A stretch of DNA of 27,334 nt from OLB6 sp964525565 (GTDB taxonomy: Bacteria > Bacteroidota > Ignavibacteria > Kapaibacteriales > Kapaibacteriaceae). The notes below the pieces were generated by a model. That model was given only the letters and a program-made list of their open reading frames with translations, did no database searches and was not told the DNA's origin. Below are positions 9,513-17,754 of the stretch, piece after piece; within the stretch, counting starts at the first letter, position 1; each line of letters starts with the position of its first letter. The stretch lies in assembly GCA_964525565.1 (NCBI GenBank), contig CAZGHI010000032.1, forward strand, positions 1 to 27,334, written 5' to 3'. The position numbers were made by a program, and so were the translations under genes.

Positions 9513-10499
9513 GTGAAGGTTCTCGTGACCGGAGCAACCGGTTTTGTTGGAAGTTTTGTTGTTGACGAGTTATTAAAGCAAGGTGCAGAAGTTGCTTACA
9601 TAGCCAGGGCATCGAGTAACCACAGGTGGATGAAGGATAAACCCGTGCAGCTCTATGAAGGTTCATTGTTCGACCCTCGTTCGCTGCAAAAGGCTGTTGA
9701 AAGCGTTGACATTATTGTGCATGTGGCAGGCCAGATATCGGGCAAGAACGAAGAGGACTTCTATCGCGGCAATGTCCTTGTTACTCGAAACCTACTAGAC
9801 GCCGTCCGTACGTACCGCCCATCACTGGAGCGGTTTGTTCACATCAGCAGTCAGGCAGTTTGTGGTCCATCAGAATCGGCAGATAGTCCGGTTACAGAGG
9901 AAACTACACCGCGTCCGATCACAGCTTATGGTCGCACGAAACTCAAAGCCGAAGAGACGGTTTTATCACTCAAGGACGAACTGCCCATATCAATTGTCAG
10001 ACCGCCCGTTGTGTACGGACCCAGAGACGAGGCCACGTTAAGCTTCTTCCGACTCGTACATCGGGGAATAGCTCCACTGATTGGATTCGATGAAAAGTAT
10101 GTGAGCATGATTCACGCCCGAGATCTGGCCATAGGCATCGTTCGTGTTGCAACAAATCCTGTGGCTATTGGCCAAACCTATTTCATTACCTCGGCAGAAC
10201 ATTACGGTTGGCAGCAAATCGCCAATGTGGCGGCGGCAGTTTTAGGACGCAGAAAACTCATCCGCTTACACATTCCACATCCTGTTGTTGTGGCAATTGC
10301 CGCTACTGTAGGGGGCTTGGGCAGGTTTGCTAAGAAGCCTCCTGTTGTTGACATGGATAAAGGAAGAGATTTTACGCAGAAATATTGGACGTCGTCTGGA
10401 GAGAAAGCTCGTCGAGAATTGGGTTTTAAACCAGAGATTAGTTTAAACGAAGGTATTCTGGAAACGATTACGTGGTATAAAGAGCACAAGTGGCTGTAA
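9513..10499 (+). CDS. NAD-dependent epimerase/dehydratase (extended SDR)
   Basis: A 328-residue cytoplasmic oxidoreductase of the extended short-chain dehydrogenase family, acting on a nucleotide sugar or a related substrate that cannot be named from sequence. The Rossmann nucleotide-binding motif GATGFVG is at residues 7-13, and the active-site YxxxK is Tyr139/Lys143 in TAYGRTK; the HISSQAVCG stretch supplies the catalytic Ser. The length is normal for the family. The GTG start is supported by an AGGAGA site. Its TAA stop overlaps the ATG of the next gene by one base (TAATG), so it is probably co-translated with the penicillin-acylase-like protein. It could also be a dihydroflavonol-reductase-like or sterol-type SDR; the specific reaction is not resolved. 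Confidence 0.88.
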   Translation: MKVLVTGATGFVGSFVVDELLKQGAEVAYIARASSNHRWMKDKPVQLYEGSLFDPRSLQKAVESVDIIVHVAGQISGKNEEDFYRGNVLVTRNLLDAVRTYRPSLERFVHISSQAVCGPSESADSPVTEETTPRPITAYGRTKLKAEETVLSLKDELPISIVRPPVVYGPRDEATLSFFRLVHRGIAPLIGFDEKYVSMIHARDLAIGIVRVATNPVAIGQTYFITSAEHYGWQQIANVAAAVLGRRKLIRLHIPHPVVVAIAATVGGLGRFAKKPPVVDMDKGRDFTQKYWTSSGEKARRELGFKPEISLNEGILETITWYKEHKWL

Positions 10500-13006
10500 T
10501 GTGGCGTCGCATTCTCCATGAGTTTTTGGGTGTAAGCTTAACTCTCGTTGTGCTCACCATATGCTTTGCCTATTTCGCAATTGGACTCGCCACACGCAGT
10601 CATCCGGAAGCTTATGCCATTTCTCGTGTGCCGGTATCTGACACCGTACGTGTTTTTCGCAATTCATTCGGGATACCACACATCTTAGCTAGTTCGGATG
10701 TAGATGTTGTGTTTGGTCAGGCTTGGGTGCACGCCCAAGATAGGATGTGGCAGATGGACGTGTGGCGCCGCACCGCACGGGGTAGGCTTGCCGAGTTATT
10801 TGGTATTTCCTACGCTCCGGTGGACGCTTTTCTGCGTAGCATGGATCTGGTATCGCTCTCTGAATCTGTGTATCGGCAATTACCTTCAAAAAGTCGGGCC
10901 TTTCTGCAGGCCTATTCGAATGGTGTTAACGCATTCCTTGCACAGAATACAGAAAAGCTGGCCTTTGAGTTTGATGCGCTAGGGTATCAGCCGGACCCCT
11001 GGACGCCTGAAGACTGTATTTTGGTGAGTAGAATACTCGCCCTCTACCAGAGTCCGGCATTGTGGAACGATGTAAGTTTCGCAATGATTGCCGCCCAGCG
11101 AGGTACCGAGGCAATGCGTTTATACGTTCCAACCTCTCCAAACGGGCCGTATTGCTTAGATACCACGTCAGCACCTGCAGAGCCATACACTCCCCTTCCT
11201 GTTGCCGATACGGTTGTTCGTTCGGTTGCGCAGGCCAGCAAGCAGCTAACGAGCATATTGCGGAACGTACAAGCGATGATTTCTCTGCCAAGCACTTCTA
11301 GCGCAAGTAATGGTTGGGCTGTTGGACGTGGAGATGACGGTGCAATCGTAGCAAACGATCCTCATCTAGGTGTTGCATTACCATCGCGTTGGTATCAGAT
11401 TCATCTTACATCACCCACTCTAAACGTTACCGGTATTAGTATTCCAGGGTTTCCGTTCGTTGTTGCCGGACGAAACGATTCGCTGGCGTGGGGCATAACG
11501 AGTGCAATGGTTGACGATATTGACTATGCCATTGAACGTGTGGATCAGACCAACACGAATTATTACCTAGACCACAATTCGAAACCCGTAAAATTTCAAT
11601 TCCGACGCGACACGATTCGCGTTCGAAATGCTGCGGACTCTCTCATTGATCTTCGTTTTACTGCTCGCGGATGTGTTGTTTCCGATGCACTTCCGGCGCA
11701 TGTAGGTGTGCGCCACACCACTTCAACTGATAAATCATACTCGGCATACCTGAGTGTGAATTGCCTGACAATGAAGTGGACCGGTAGATTTGCCTCCGAT
11801 GAAGTTGGGTGTCTGTATGCACTTAACCAGTCTGCGCGGATTAGCCAGGCACATGAAGCATTTCGTGGGTGGGGGGCTCCTGCGCTCGTAATCAATGTAG
11901 GTGAAGCAAACGGCAGTGTTGGAATGTTTGCAGCAGGATTTGTTCCTGCTCGTGTCCGTGTGGACCCACTATTGCCACATGTTGCTTCAGATACGACAGC
12001 TTCGTGGAGAGGCGTCGTAAGGCTCACCGATCGGCCTCCGCGGTTGTCAGGCCGACGTGGGATGGTTGCCAGTGCTAATAACAGGCTTTCGGCTAACGGA
12101 ACCATGCAGTATGGTATTCTTTCAGAACCATCGAGCAGAATAGATCGAATTCACGACCAGTTAAGGGTGTACCGGGAAATGACGGTGAGAGATGCGCAGG
12201 TACTGCAGCAGGACCTTGTGAGTTTGTATGCAGCTTCATTCACCAAAAAAATTGTACCGGTGTTACAGCGAGCTACCAATCGTTTCTCTGAAACTGAACG
12301 ATCGGCACTAAATGAGCTGGCTGCATGGGATGGTTCTATGACACCGATTTCAGTTGCTGCCTCCATACATGCAGCTCTTCTACAAAAAATGATGTACTAC
12401 ACTTTCCAAGACGAACTTGGCACACCTCTCTATGAGCAGTGGGTTGGTATGACAAATATCCCACTTCGAAGAGTGTTTGAGTTGCTTGACGAGCCCCTTC
12501 ATCCACTTTTTGATGATCTGCGAACTCCAGTTCGCGAAAACCTCTCGTGGATAGCAATCCGGAGCTTTACGGAGGCGTTGAAGGACCTAACAACTACATT
12601 TGGAACAACCGACATAACGCAATGGCAGTGGTACAGGCTACACACCGTAACATTCCCCCACCCAATGGGCTCGCATCAATTACTTCAACCTGTTGTAAAT
12701 AGTGGTCCATATAACGTGGGTGGAAGCTCGACCACTCTCTTTAACACAGAATGGGATATTCGAAAGCCATATGCAACAACCATAACCTCGTCGGCAAAGA
12801 TTATCAGCGATTTATCTGACAGTGTCCAGTATAGTGTTGTACCCGGAGGATCTTCTGGCCAGGCATTGCACGGACATTATACCGACCAGATGCAACTATG
12901 GCTAAAGGGTGGCTATGTGCGCATACCGGTGCGACGTCGGCCTGATATTACATTTCGACTGTTTCACGTACTAACACCGGACTCCGTACCTTTGCCCAAC
13001 ACATGA
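10499..13006 (+). CDS. Penicillin acylase family (S45) hydrolase, membrane-anchored
   Basis: An N-terminal-nucleophile hydrolase of the penicillin amidase family, made as one precursor that cuts itself into alpha and beta chains. With the ATG at 10499 it has 835 residues (an in-frame GTG lies at 10490). One hydrophobic segment at about 10-30 suggests a signal anchor and a periplasmic enzyme. The alpha chain shows FGQAWVHAQDRMWQMD. The beta chain would start at Ser270 in the SNGWAVG motif, followed by ANDPHLGV with the conserved Asn/His region. Near the end, GGSSGQALHGHYTDQ is the usual C-terminal block. Family members hydrolyse amides such as beta-lactams, acyl-homoserine lactones or peptides; the substrate here is unknown. 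The gene is translationally coupled to the upstream epimerase (TAATG). Confidence 0.92.
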   Translation: MWRRILHEFLGVSLTLVVLTICFAYFAIGLATRSHPEAYAISRVPVSDTVRVFRNSFGIPHILASSDVDVVFGQAWVHAQDRMWQMDVWRRTARGRLAELFGISYAPVDAFLRSMDLVSLSESVYRQLPSKSRAFLQAYSNGVNAFLAQNTEKLAFEFDALGYQPDPWTPEDCILVSRILALYQSPALWNDVSFAMIAAQRGTEAMRLYVPTSPNGPYCLDTTSAPAEPYTPLPVADTVVRSVAQASKQLTSILRNVQAMISLPSTSSASNGWAVGRGDDGAIVANDPHLGVALPSRWYQIHLTSPTLNVTGISIPGFPFVVAGRNDSLAWGITSAMVDDIDYAIERVDQTNTNYYLDHNSKPVKFQFRRDTIRVRNAADSLIDLRFTARGCVVSDALPAHVGVRHTTSTDKSYSAYLSVNCLTMKWTGRFASDEVGCLYALNQSARISQAHEAFRGWGAPALVINVGEANGSVGMFAAGFVPARVRVDPLLPHVASDTTASWRGVVRLTDRPPRLSGRRGMVASANNRLSANGTMQYGILSEPSSRIDRIHDQLRVYREMTVRDAQVLQQDLVSLYAASFTKKIVPVLQRATNRFSETERSALNELAAWDGSMTPISVAASIHAALLQKMMYYTFQDELGTPLYEQWVGMTNIPLRRVFELLDEPLHPLFDDLRTPVRENLSWIAIRSFTEALKDLTTTFGTTDITQWQWYRLHTVTFPHPMGSHQLLQPVVNSGPYNVGGSSTTLFNTEWDIRKPYATTITSSAKIISDLSDSVQYSVVPGGSSGQALHGHYTDQMQLWLKGGYVRIPVRRRPDITFRLFHVLTPDSVPLPNT

Positions 13007-13031
13007 TTGTTTTTTCTTTACATGCTGGATT

Positions 13032-14507
13032 ATGCAACTGAATACGCTCGTTAGTTCGCTGCACAACGTAAAGGCTCAGGCCATTGTTGTGTTTATACCT
13101 CAGGATGAAAAGTCGTTCCAGTCAAAACAAAAGGAACTGTTAACAAGCATCCCCCATCTTCAACCTGTGTTTGATGCAAGAGATTTTTCTGCAAAGAAAA
13201 TGCAAACACTTGTGACATACGTGGGTTCGGCTGCGTCAACACCCCGAATCATACTTGCCGGGCTGGGACCTCTTGCAGAGCTTTCTGCCGAGCGTTTGCG
13301 CAGAGTTGCGGCCACTGCTACCAAACATGCAGCCTCTGTAGGCTGTACCCATGTTGCGTATATGCTCCCGGCGCTTCGTGGTATGCAACCGTCTGCGATC
13401 GCCAAGGCTATAGCGGAAGGTTCCGTTCTCAGTCAATACGGCTATGTGAAGTATAAAACGAGCGCTGACGACAAATTCGTTAACAAAATCACCATCGTTT
13501 GTGGTGCTGACGTACAAAAGACAGTGAAATCTGCCATAGCAGAGGTTGAAGCAATCTGTGCAGGCGTGATCGAAGCGCGGGATCTGGCTAATGCACCGAA
13601 CAATGAGTTGTATCCGGAGTCACTAGCCAAGCGAGCTGTTGCGTTAGGAAAACAATTTGGATTTAAAACAACAGTACTCGACAAGGAAAAAATCACGGAA
13701 CTTAAGATGGGAGGTCTGCTTGGCGTGAATCGCGGGAGTGCCCGTCCGCCGGTATTTATTGTGATGGAGTACATGCACGGACCAAAATCGCAGAAGCCCA
13801 TCGTTCTTGTTGGAAAAGGAGTCACATTCGACACCGGAGGTATCAGTTTAAAGCCTGCTGCCGGTATGTCGGAAATGAAAGCAGATATGCACGGTGCTGC
13901 ATCTGTCATCGGTACAATGGTTGCCATAGCCGGGCTGAAGCTGAAAAGGAATGTTGTTGCACTTGTGCCCGCAACAGACAACATGCCCAGTGGAACTGCA
14001 ATGGTTCCAGGGGACATCATCACGTTTATGAACGGTGTAACCGCTGAAATTGACAACACCGATGCCGAGGGCAGACTCATTCTGGCCGATGCGCTGTGCT
14101 ATGCCGATCGGTATAAGCCTGAAACTGTGATAGACTTGGCAACATTAACAGGTGCCGTTGTTATCGCTCTCGGAAACACCACAACGGGCTTGATGGGTAC
14201 CGATACGTCAACAAAGAAAAAGCTGAAAGCTGCGGCCGATCGCACGAATGAATATGTTTGCGAGCTCCCACTTTACGAAGAATACGAAGAGCTGATTTCA
14301 AGCGACGTAGCAGATGTTAAGAATAGCGGTGGACGGTCTGCAGGCTCTATCACTGCTGCACTTTTCCTGAAAAAGTTTGTTTCGTACCCATGGGTGCACC
14401 TTGATATTGCCGGTACAGGAATCGCGCCAAAAGCGTCACATTACGTTCCGAAAGGCGGTACTGGTGTAGGTGTTCGTCTATTAACCGATGCACTTCAAAA
14501 CTGGTGA
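13032..14507 (+). CDS. pepA: Leucyl aminopeptidase (M17)
   Basis: A cytosolic two-metal aminopeptidase that removes N-terminal residues from peptides and normally forms a hexamer. It has 491 residues, normal for the family. The signature NTDAEGRL is at residues 342-349 and supplies metal ligands Asp344 and Glu346. GKGVTFDTGG carries the catalytic/metal Lys262 and Asp267, followed by LKPAAGMSEMKADM with further active-site residues. The N-terminal third is the variable macro-like domain. No Shine-Dalgarno site is clear before the ATG at 13032. Its TGA stop overlaps a GTG (GTGA at 14504-14507) that is the likely start of the sigma factor gene, so the stress operon downstream may be partly coupled to this gene. 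Confidence 0.95.
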   Translation: MQLNTLVSSLHNVKAQAIVVFIPQDEKSFQSKQKELLTSIPHLQPVFDARDFSAKKMQTLVTYVGSAASTPRIILAGLGPLAELSAERLRRVAATATKHAASVGCTHVAYMLPALRGMQPSAIAKAIAEGSVLSQYGYVKYKTSADDKFVNKITIVCGADVQKTVKSAIAEVEAICAGVIEARDLANAPNNELYPESLAKRAVALGKQFGFKTTVLDKEKITELKMGGLLGVNRGSARPPVFIVMEYMHGPKSQKPIVLVGKGVTFDTGGISLKPAAGMSEMKADMHGAASVIGTMVAIAGLKLKRNVVALVPATDNMPSGTAMVPGDIITFMNGVTAEIDNTDAEGRLILADALCYADRYKPETVIDLATLTGAVVIALGNTTTGLMGTDTSTKKKLKAAADRTNEYVCELPLYEEYEELISSDVADVKNSGGRSAGSITAALFLKKFVSYPWVHLDIAGTGIAPKASHYVPKGGTGVGVRLLTDALQNW

Positions 14508-15066
14508 GTTCTTTCGGTAAGTTGGACTTCGAAACGGAGGCGTTGCCTCATATGTCCGCCATTTACAATTATGCCTTGCGAATCACNNNNNNNNNNNNNN
14601 NNNCGCAGATCTCGTCCAAGAAACGTTTCTGAGGGCGTATCGCTTTTTTGATTCATTTGAACCGGGAACTAATTGTAAAGCTTGGCTGTTTCGGATTCTG
14701 AAAAACACCTATATCAACCTTTACCGGCGAAATCTGAAAGCCCCGGAAATGGTTGAGTATGAGGCTGTTGAGGAATTCTACGAAACCATACGAGATTCAA
14801 CTGCGGATGCTGAAACGCTAGAAGATATTGTCATCAATCGCTCCATCGGCGACGAGGTGGCGTCGGCAATCGAAGCCTTACCTGACGAATTTCGTAGCGT
14901 TGTTATTCTCTGTGATATCGAGCAGCTTACGTACGATGAAATAGCAGAATTCCTGGACTGTCCGATAGGTACAGTTCGTTCACGACTGCACCGTGCACGA
15001 AAAATCCTGGCCAAAACATTGGCCGACTACGCACGGCAACATGGATGGAGCAAACGTGAACAGTAA
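14504..15066 (+). CDS. ECF sigma-70 factor, interrupted by an assembly gap
   Basis: An extracytoplasmic-function RNA polymerase sigma factor. The 5' part reads from GTG 14504 (overlapping the previous stop) through EALPHMSAIYNYALRIT, region 2.1; the 3' part after the gap reads ADLVQETFLRAYRFFDSF, then CKAWLFRILKNTYINLY (region 2) and, after an acidic linker, ALPDEFRSVVILCDIE and YDEIAEFLDCPIGTVRSRLH (region 4 helix-turn-helix). The two parts are in different frames as drawn, because the 17-N gap is not a multiple of three; homologues have about six residues here, so 18 missing bases would restore one protein of about 187 residues. I therefore call it intact but badly assembled. The GTG start is inferred from family length; no Shine-Dalgarno site is evident. 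The anti-sigma gene overlaps its end. Confidence 0.88.
14587..14603. other. Assembly gap (17 N) inside sigma factor gene
   Basis: Seventeen unknown bases split sigma region 2. The coding frames on the two sides differ by one base with this length, while 18 bases would join them, so the gap size is probably wrong by one. Confidence 0.97.
15047..15050 (+). promoter_or_regulatory. Ribosome binding site for the anti-sigma gene
   Basis: GGAG lies five bases before the GTG at 15056, inside the last codons of the sigma gene. It favours that GTG over the in-frame ATG at 15041 and the TTG further up at 14993. Confidence 0.5.
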
Positions 15067-15913
15067 TAACGAGATCAGTCGCGAATCGATTAGTGCATAC
15101 CTCGATGGCCACATGACTCCGGCCGAAGAGGAACATTTTTTACGATGTGTTTCAGCTAACCCGGAGCTGGCTGCAGAATTACGCTTACTCTCGGCAGTTC
15201 GAAGTACACTTCGGGCGAGTGCAGACGGCGTACGTAAACCGGTACCGCGTGAACTAGAGTCAAGGATTAAAAATTCCATTGCTCGCTTGCAGCAACATGA
15301 GCAATCGAACCGCCAGCAAAACTTATTAGCCACAATTCTTTCTATTATTCGTCAGCCTCGGTTTGCTCTCCCATTTGGAATAACGTTGGCAGTGGCGTCT
15401 GTTGTGGTTGTTCTGCTAACACAAACTTCACTGGAACCTGTTAGTCATTCTACCTCAGTGGGCGTTGATGTATATAATACAAGCTATTCGAATTTTTCGA
15501 AAATTATTGATGGTAGTTTGGAACCAGCCGTAGTGACTTCCAATATTGAAGAACTGAAGCAATTCTTCCGCCGAGAAGGTGTTGAATATCAGGTGTTCTT
15601 CCCGAAGATTCGCGCGCAACTTGTTGGAGGAATGGTGAGTAAACACAATGGTTTATCGTTTGCGCACCTCGTGTATAAATCCGGACCCAGTTATGTTTAT
15701 ATTTTTGAAGTGGATGACCAGTCAGTAGAAACGAATATTGCATGGTTCCCAAGCGAAGTTGTACTCGACATGAAAAACAGTAGATGGCACTGGGAAGAGC
15801 GTCCCAATGTAGGCACAATGTTTGTGTGGAAAAGCAATAGTATTGTGTGCTCAGCCGTCTCTGACATGGCAACGCAGGATTTTAGTGCCCTTTTTGAACT
15901 GGACAAACTATAA
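15056..15913 (+). CDS. Membrane anti-sigma factor (RsiW-like)
   Basis: An inner-membrane protein expected to bind and hold the sigma factor encoded just upstream. From the GTG at 15056 it has 285 residues and overlaps the sigma gene by 11 bases. The N-terminal cytoplasmic anti-sigma domain (ISAYLDGHMTPAEEEHF) has His27 and Cys31 in the H-x3-C spacing of a ZAS zinc motif, but the second Cys of the usual H-x3-C-x2-C is replaced by Ala, so zinc binding is doubtful. One transmembrane helix lies at about 103-124. The periplasmic part (QVFFPKIRAQLVGGMVSKH, then AHLVYKSG) resembles the C-terminal lobe of RsiW-type factors. Its TAA overlaps the ATG of the TlpA-like gene (TAATG), so the three genes form one operon. 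Confidence 0.82.
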   Translation: MNSNNEISRESISAYLDGHMTPAEEEHFLRCVSANPELAAELRLLSAVRSTLRASADGVRKPVPRELESRIKNSIARLQQHEQSNRQQNLLATILSIIRQPRFALPFGITLAVASVVVVLLTQTSLEPVSHSTSVGVDVYNTSYSNFSKIIDGSLEPAVVTSNIEELKQFFRREGVEYQVFFPKIRAQLVGGMVSKHNGLSFAHLVYKSGPSYVYIFEVDDQSVETNIAWFPSEVVLDMKNSRWHWEERPNVGTMFVWKSNSIVCSAVSDMATQDFSALFELDKL

Positions 15914-16431
15914 TGAAATTCCTCTTAGCGCTTGTCGCTCTTTTCACTGTCGGAATGCATCAAAACACCACCGCCGGAGAAACGGCAGTATTTCAAATTG
16001 AGTCCGTAACTAAACGCCCTGACAAGGCACCGGAGTTCTCTTGGAAAGAGAATGGCGTCGTAAAGACGTTCTCGCAGGTTGCCAAAGGAAAGGTTGCACT
16101 TGTTAACCTTTGGGCAACGTGGTGCGGGCCGTGCAGGAAAGAAATTCCCGACTTGATTGAAGTTAGTCGAGAACTAGGCAACGAAGCCATCGTTATTGGT
16201 GTTAGCGAAGACGATGCTTCGAAATTTACCAGTGTTGTGAATTACGTTGAAAAGAATAACATCACCTACCTGAATCTTTTTGACTCAAATAAGAAACTTG
16301 CCGAAGCTTTTGGTAATATTTCAGCCATTCCGACTACATTCATCATAGACAAGAATGGTGTCATCAAACAAAGAATCGTTGGTGCAAGGTCGAAGGCTCA
16401 GTTTATTGATGCCCTTCAAAGTGCGCGCTAA
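15913..16431 (+). CDS. TlpA-like thioredoxin, exported
   Basis: A thiol-disulfide oxidoreductase of the TlpA/ResA group, 172 residues. A short signal peptide covers about 1-22; no lipobox is seen. The redox motif WCGPC gives Cys71 and Cys74, and AIPTTF carries the cis-proline that faces the active site. It probably reduces disulfides in the periplasm. It is the last gene of the sigma/anti-sigma operon and is joined to the anti-sigma gene by a TAATG overlap, which suggests that it is an output or a sensor partner of that module. Its stop codon directly abuts the stop codon of the opposing thymidine phosphorylase gene, with no base between. Confidence 0.92.
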   Translation: MKFLLALVALFTVGMHQNTTAGETAVFQIESVTKRPDKAPEFSWKENGVVKTFSQVAKGKVALVNLWATWCGPCRKEIPDLIEVSRELGNEAIVIGVSEDDASKFTSVVNYVEKNNITYLNLFDSNKKLAEAFGNISAIPTTFIIDKNGVIKQRIVGARSKAQFIDALQSAR

Positions 16432-17742
16432 CTACAACCAACGTTGAATGATCATTGAAGCAGGCTCCTCCGTTGGTGGAGCCTTTTCTATATGAACAGC
16501 ATGCACCATCATCTCTTGCATCCTGTTCACTTGTTGTTGCGAACTTGCCGTGAGAAGACCAATCGTCTCCCCTTCCTCAACACGAGCACCAACTTCAGGA
16601 AAAAGCTCTACACCAACGTACGGATCGATCGTATCCGTTTCAACTTTCCGACCGCCACCAGCAGATAAAACTGTTTGTGCGATTGTCATTCCGTTGAAAT
16701 CACCAATGTAGCCTGAACGTGCTGCTCGCAGTTCATGGACGACACATTTCCTCGCGCGTCGTACTCCTTCGTCAAAGTCTCCGCCTTGCCGGGTAATCAT
16801 GGCATGGAATTCCTCATGTGCAGCACCACTGTCCCATACTCGTTGTATGTGGATTCGGGCTTCGTCAATAGTCTCACATTTCTTGCCAACAACCAGCATG
16901 TGCGAAGCAAGTTCTGTAGTAACCTCAACGAGACCTGGGGCGGCTGATCCCCTATCGTGAAGGGCTGACTCTGCTTCCACAACCTCTATCCAATTGCCAA
17001 TTGTTCTACCAAGGGGGCGATCCATGCGGGTAAACAGTATATGAACGTTCAAACCCAATTCAGCAGCCACCAATCGGATAGATTGCGCAAGGTCTTCAGC
17101 ACTTGCTAGATCCTTCATAAACGCTGCCTTACCAACCTTCACATCCATCACAAGGCCGTCAAGGTTCTCAGCGAGTTTCTTTGACAGAATTGAAGCCGTA
17201 ATCAGTCCAATGTTTTCTACCGTTCCTGTAACGTCACGAATTGCATAGAGGATTCTGTCGGCAGGCGCGAGTAACTCTGTCTGTGAAGCTATAAACATGT
17301 TGTGTTTTGCAAGCAACTTCTCAAGCATGGAAACTGGCATCGAAAGATTCATACCCGGAATGCTCTCCAGCTTATCAACGGTTCCACCGGTATGTCCGAG
17401 CCCCCTCCCTGATATCATCGGAACGGCTATTCCACACCGTGATATCAGCGGTGCCAACAACAGCGAAACCTTGTCGCCTACTCCACCGGTGCTGTGCTTA
17501 TCTACTACCGGAAGCCCGGACTGGCGAGACATAAGAGTTGCACCACTTTGAGCCATACTGCTGGTAAGAGCTACCGTTTCTTGTAGATTCATTCCTTGAA
17601 CACATACTGCCATAAGAAAAGCGCCTATCTGGGCATCGCTAACTGTTCTGTCAACGACACCATTCACAAACCACGATATATCGTCATCCGTCCAAATGCC
17701 TCCCTGACGTTTTCTGTTCAACAGCTCCTTGATACTCTTCAT
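16432..17742 (-). CDS. deoA: Thymidine/pyrimidine-nucleoside phosphorylase
   Basis: A cytoplasmic enzyme that splits thymidine (and perhaps uridine) with phosphate to the base and (deoxy)ribose 1-phosphate, in nucleoside salvage. It has 436 residues, the usual length. The phosphate-binding KHSTGG is at residues 82-87, and SGRGLGHTGGTVDKLES at 111-127 is the family signature; the C-terminal part (GGGRKVETDTID, VGVELFPEVGARVEEG) is the standard pyrimidine nucleoside phosphorylase C-terminal domain. Both DeoA and Pdp types fit; substrate range is not decided here. Its ATG at 17742-17740 is only 12 bases from the divergent methyltransferase start, so its promoter must lie within that gene. The last codons overlap a terminator for the opposite operon. 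Confidence 0.95.
   Translation of the reverse strand: MKSIKELLNRKRQGGIWTDDDISWFVNGVVDRTVSDAQIGAFLMAVCVQGMNLQETVALTSSMAQSGATLMSRQSGLPVVDKHSTGGVGDKVSLLLAPLISRCGIAVPMISGRGLGHTGGTVDKLESIPGMNLSMPVSMLEKLLAKHNMFIASQTELLAPADRILYAIRDVTGTVENIGLITASILSKKLAENLDGLVMDVKVGKAAFMKDLASAEDLAQSIRLVAAELGLNVHILFTRMDRPLGRTIGNWIEVVEAESALHDRGSAAPGLVEVTTELASHMLVVGKKCETIDEARIHIQRVWDSGAAHEEFHAMITRQGGDFDEGVRRARKCVVHELRAARSGYIGDFNGMTIAQTVLSAGGGRKVETDTIDPYVGVELFPEVGARVEEGETIGLLTASSQQQVNRMQEMMVHAVHIEKAPPTEEPASMIIQRWL
16463..16489 (+). terminator. Rho-independent terminator encoded within the opposing deoA 3' end
   Basis: GGCTCCTCC (16463-16471), a GTT loop and GGTGGAGCC (16475-16483) form a 9-bp stem with one T-T mismatch, followed by TTTTCT. 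It lies 32 bases after the stop of the TlpA-like gene, in the right direction to end the sigma operon transcript. It also codes, on the - strand, for part of the C-terminal APPTEEP stretch of the phosphorylase. Confidence 0.72.
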
Positions 17743-17749
17743 AGCTTTG
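17742..17749 (+). promoter_or_regulatory. Possible -7 promoter element (TAGCTTTG) for the methyltransferase operon
   Basis: TAGCTTTG matches the Bacteroidota -7 consensus TAnnTTTG exactly and ends five bases before the first ATG of the methyltransferase gene. It overlaps the start codon of the divergent deoA gene. Transcription starting a few bases later would give a leaderless message or favour the ATG at 17767. No -33 TTTG is seen at the normal spacing, and such an 8-mer occurs by chance several times in a window this size. Confidence 0.35.
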
Positions 17750-17754
17750 TTCTC

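Noticed and set aside
11596..12105. 169-codon open frame on the - strand
   Set aside because: Antisense shadow of the penicillin acylase family gene, without motifs or a ribosome binding site.
13012..13020. T-rich tract after the penicillin acylase gene as a terminator
   Set aside because: No stable GC-containing hairpin precedes the T run, so it is not supported.
13442..14080. 212-codon open frame on the - strand
   Set aside because: It lies wholly antisense to the leucyl aminopeptidase, has low-complexity Ser/Ala/Pro-rich translation and no recognisable motif; the + strand protein has full family signatures.
14993..15055. Earlier starts for the anti-sigma gene
   Set aside because: The TTG at 14993 and the ATG at 15041 lie deep inside the sigma region 4 and tail codons; the GTG at 15056 has a GGAG at proper spacing and gives the usual length.
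17596..17754. Extended N-terminus of the SpoU methyltransferase
   Set aside because: The extra 53 codons are antisense to the conserved N-terminal region of thymidine phosphorylase and do not match the methyltransferase family.
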